The position numbers were made by a program, and so were the translations under genes. DNA of 33,828 bases from Hemicentrotus pulcherrimus (lineage: Eukaryota > Echinodermata > Echinoidea > Camarodonta > Strongylocentrotidae): contig BEXV01000490.1 in the NCBI GenBank assembly GCA_003118195.1, positions 147,131-180,958 of the forward strand, read 5' to 3'. Each line of letters begins with the position of its first letter. Position 1 is the stretch's first letter. Below are positions 33,595 to 33,828 of this stretch, piece after piece. Below the pieces are notes generated by a model that saw only the letters and a list, made by a program, of their open reading frames with translations, had not been told where the DNA came from and did no database searches.

Positions 33595-33828
33595 GTAAGT
33601 GGTCCTCTCCTCCAACAATTGTGATAATCTAACCAGTCAGGTACCCAAAAGTCATGTTGGTTACTTTTATCAAAGATGTTATGAGGTTGTGGTTAGAGTT
33701 ATGAAATTGATGAGAAATGGTATGTAGCTGTGAAGTTCAGTAAATACAGGTGATACAATACACATCAGGTAGAAGGGTGATTGTCATTATAAGATTATAG
33801 AACTTAAGACACATTTAGAAGTAGTGTA
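33595..33828 (+). other. Start of AARS2 intron 3
   Basis: Non-coding sequence after the GTAAGT donor to the window end, with no further exon. Confidence 0.7.

Overview
This is a eukaryotic, intron-containing, AT-rich window. Clean GT-AG introns, dense MITEs and a CR1/L2-like LINE point to an invertebrate animal. The style of repeats and proteins suggests a marine deuterostome, probably an echinoderm such as a sea urchin, but that is inference and a database search would settle it. Single N bases at 8560, 13424 and 20727, and a near-perfect 415-bp duplication around the last one, suggest draft assembly.

Layout. (1) Positions 2508-5732 (+) hold the last two exons of an unrecognised acidic nuclear protein. 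It has a CtBP-type DLS motif, an eh1-like motif and basic clusters, and its reading frame is interrupted by one in-frame TAA at 3474. (2) Positions 5733-17513 are gene-poor: 3' flanks or UTRs of two convergent genes, a tRNA-derived SINE near 7797, a degraded satellite near 7040-7240, a long CT repeat, and foldback MITEs at 14217 and 15400. (3) Positions 17514-23403 (-) hold five phase-matched exons of a roughly 1125-residue C2H2 zinc-finger protein with a PxDLS motif, acidic blocks, a basic AT-hook-like region and a C-terminal finger array. A MITE and the 415-bp duplication lie in its introns. (4) Positions 23404-26700 carry a 1027-bp nonautonomous DNA transposon with 20-bp perfect terminal inverted repeats, a CG-rich stretch, a YY1/CTCF-like site, and a hammerhead-ribozyme-like stem-loop of the type found in Penelope-like elements. 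(5) Positions 26704-30741 (-) are a nearly full-length CR1/L2-type LINE with an intact 988-codon ORF2 (endonuclease plus reverse transcriptase) and an ORF1 that lacks its 5' end. (6) Positions 31931-33594 (+) hold the first three exons of an alanyl-tRNA synthetase with a mitochondrial-type leader (AARS2-like); the gene runs off the window.

The three host genes show no obvious shared pathway. The two regulators converge tail to tail. The zinc-finger gene and AARS2 diverge across about 8.5 kb that is largely filled by transposable elements. The best candidates for a second look are the in-frame TAA, the hammerhead-like fold, the recurrent corepressor-type motifs in both regulators, and the assembly duplication through a coding exon.
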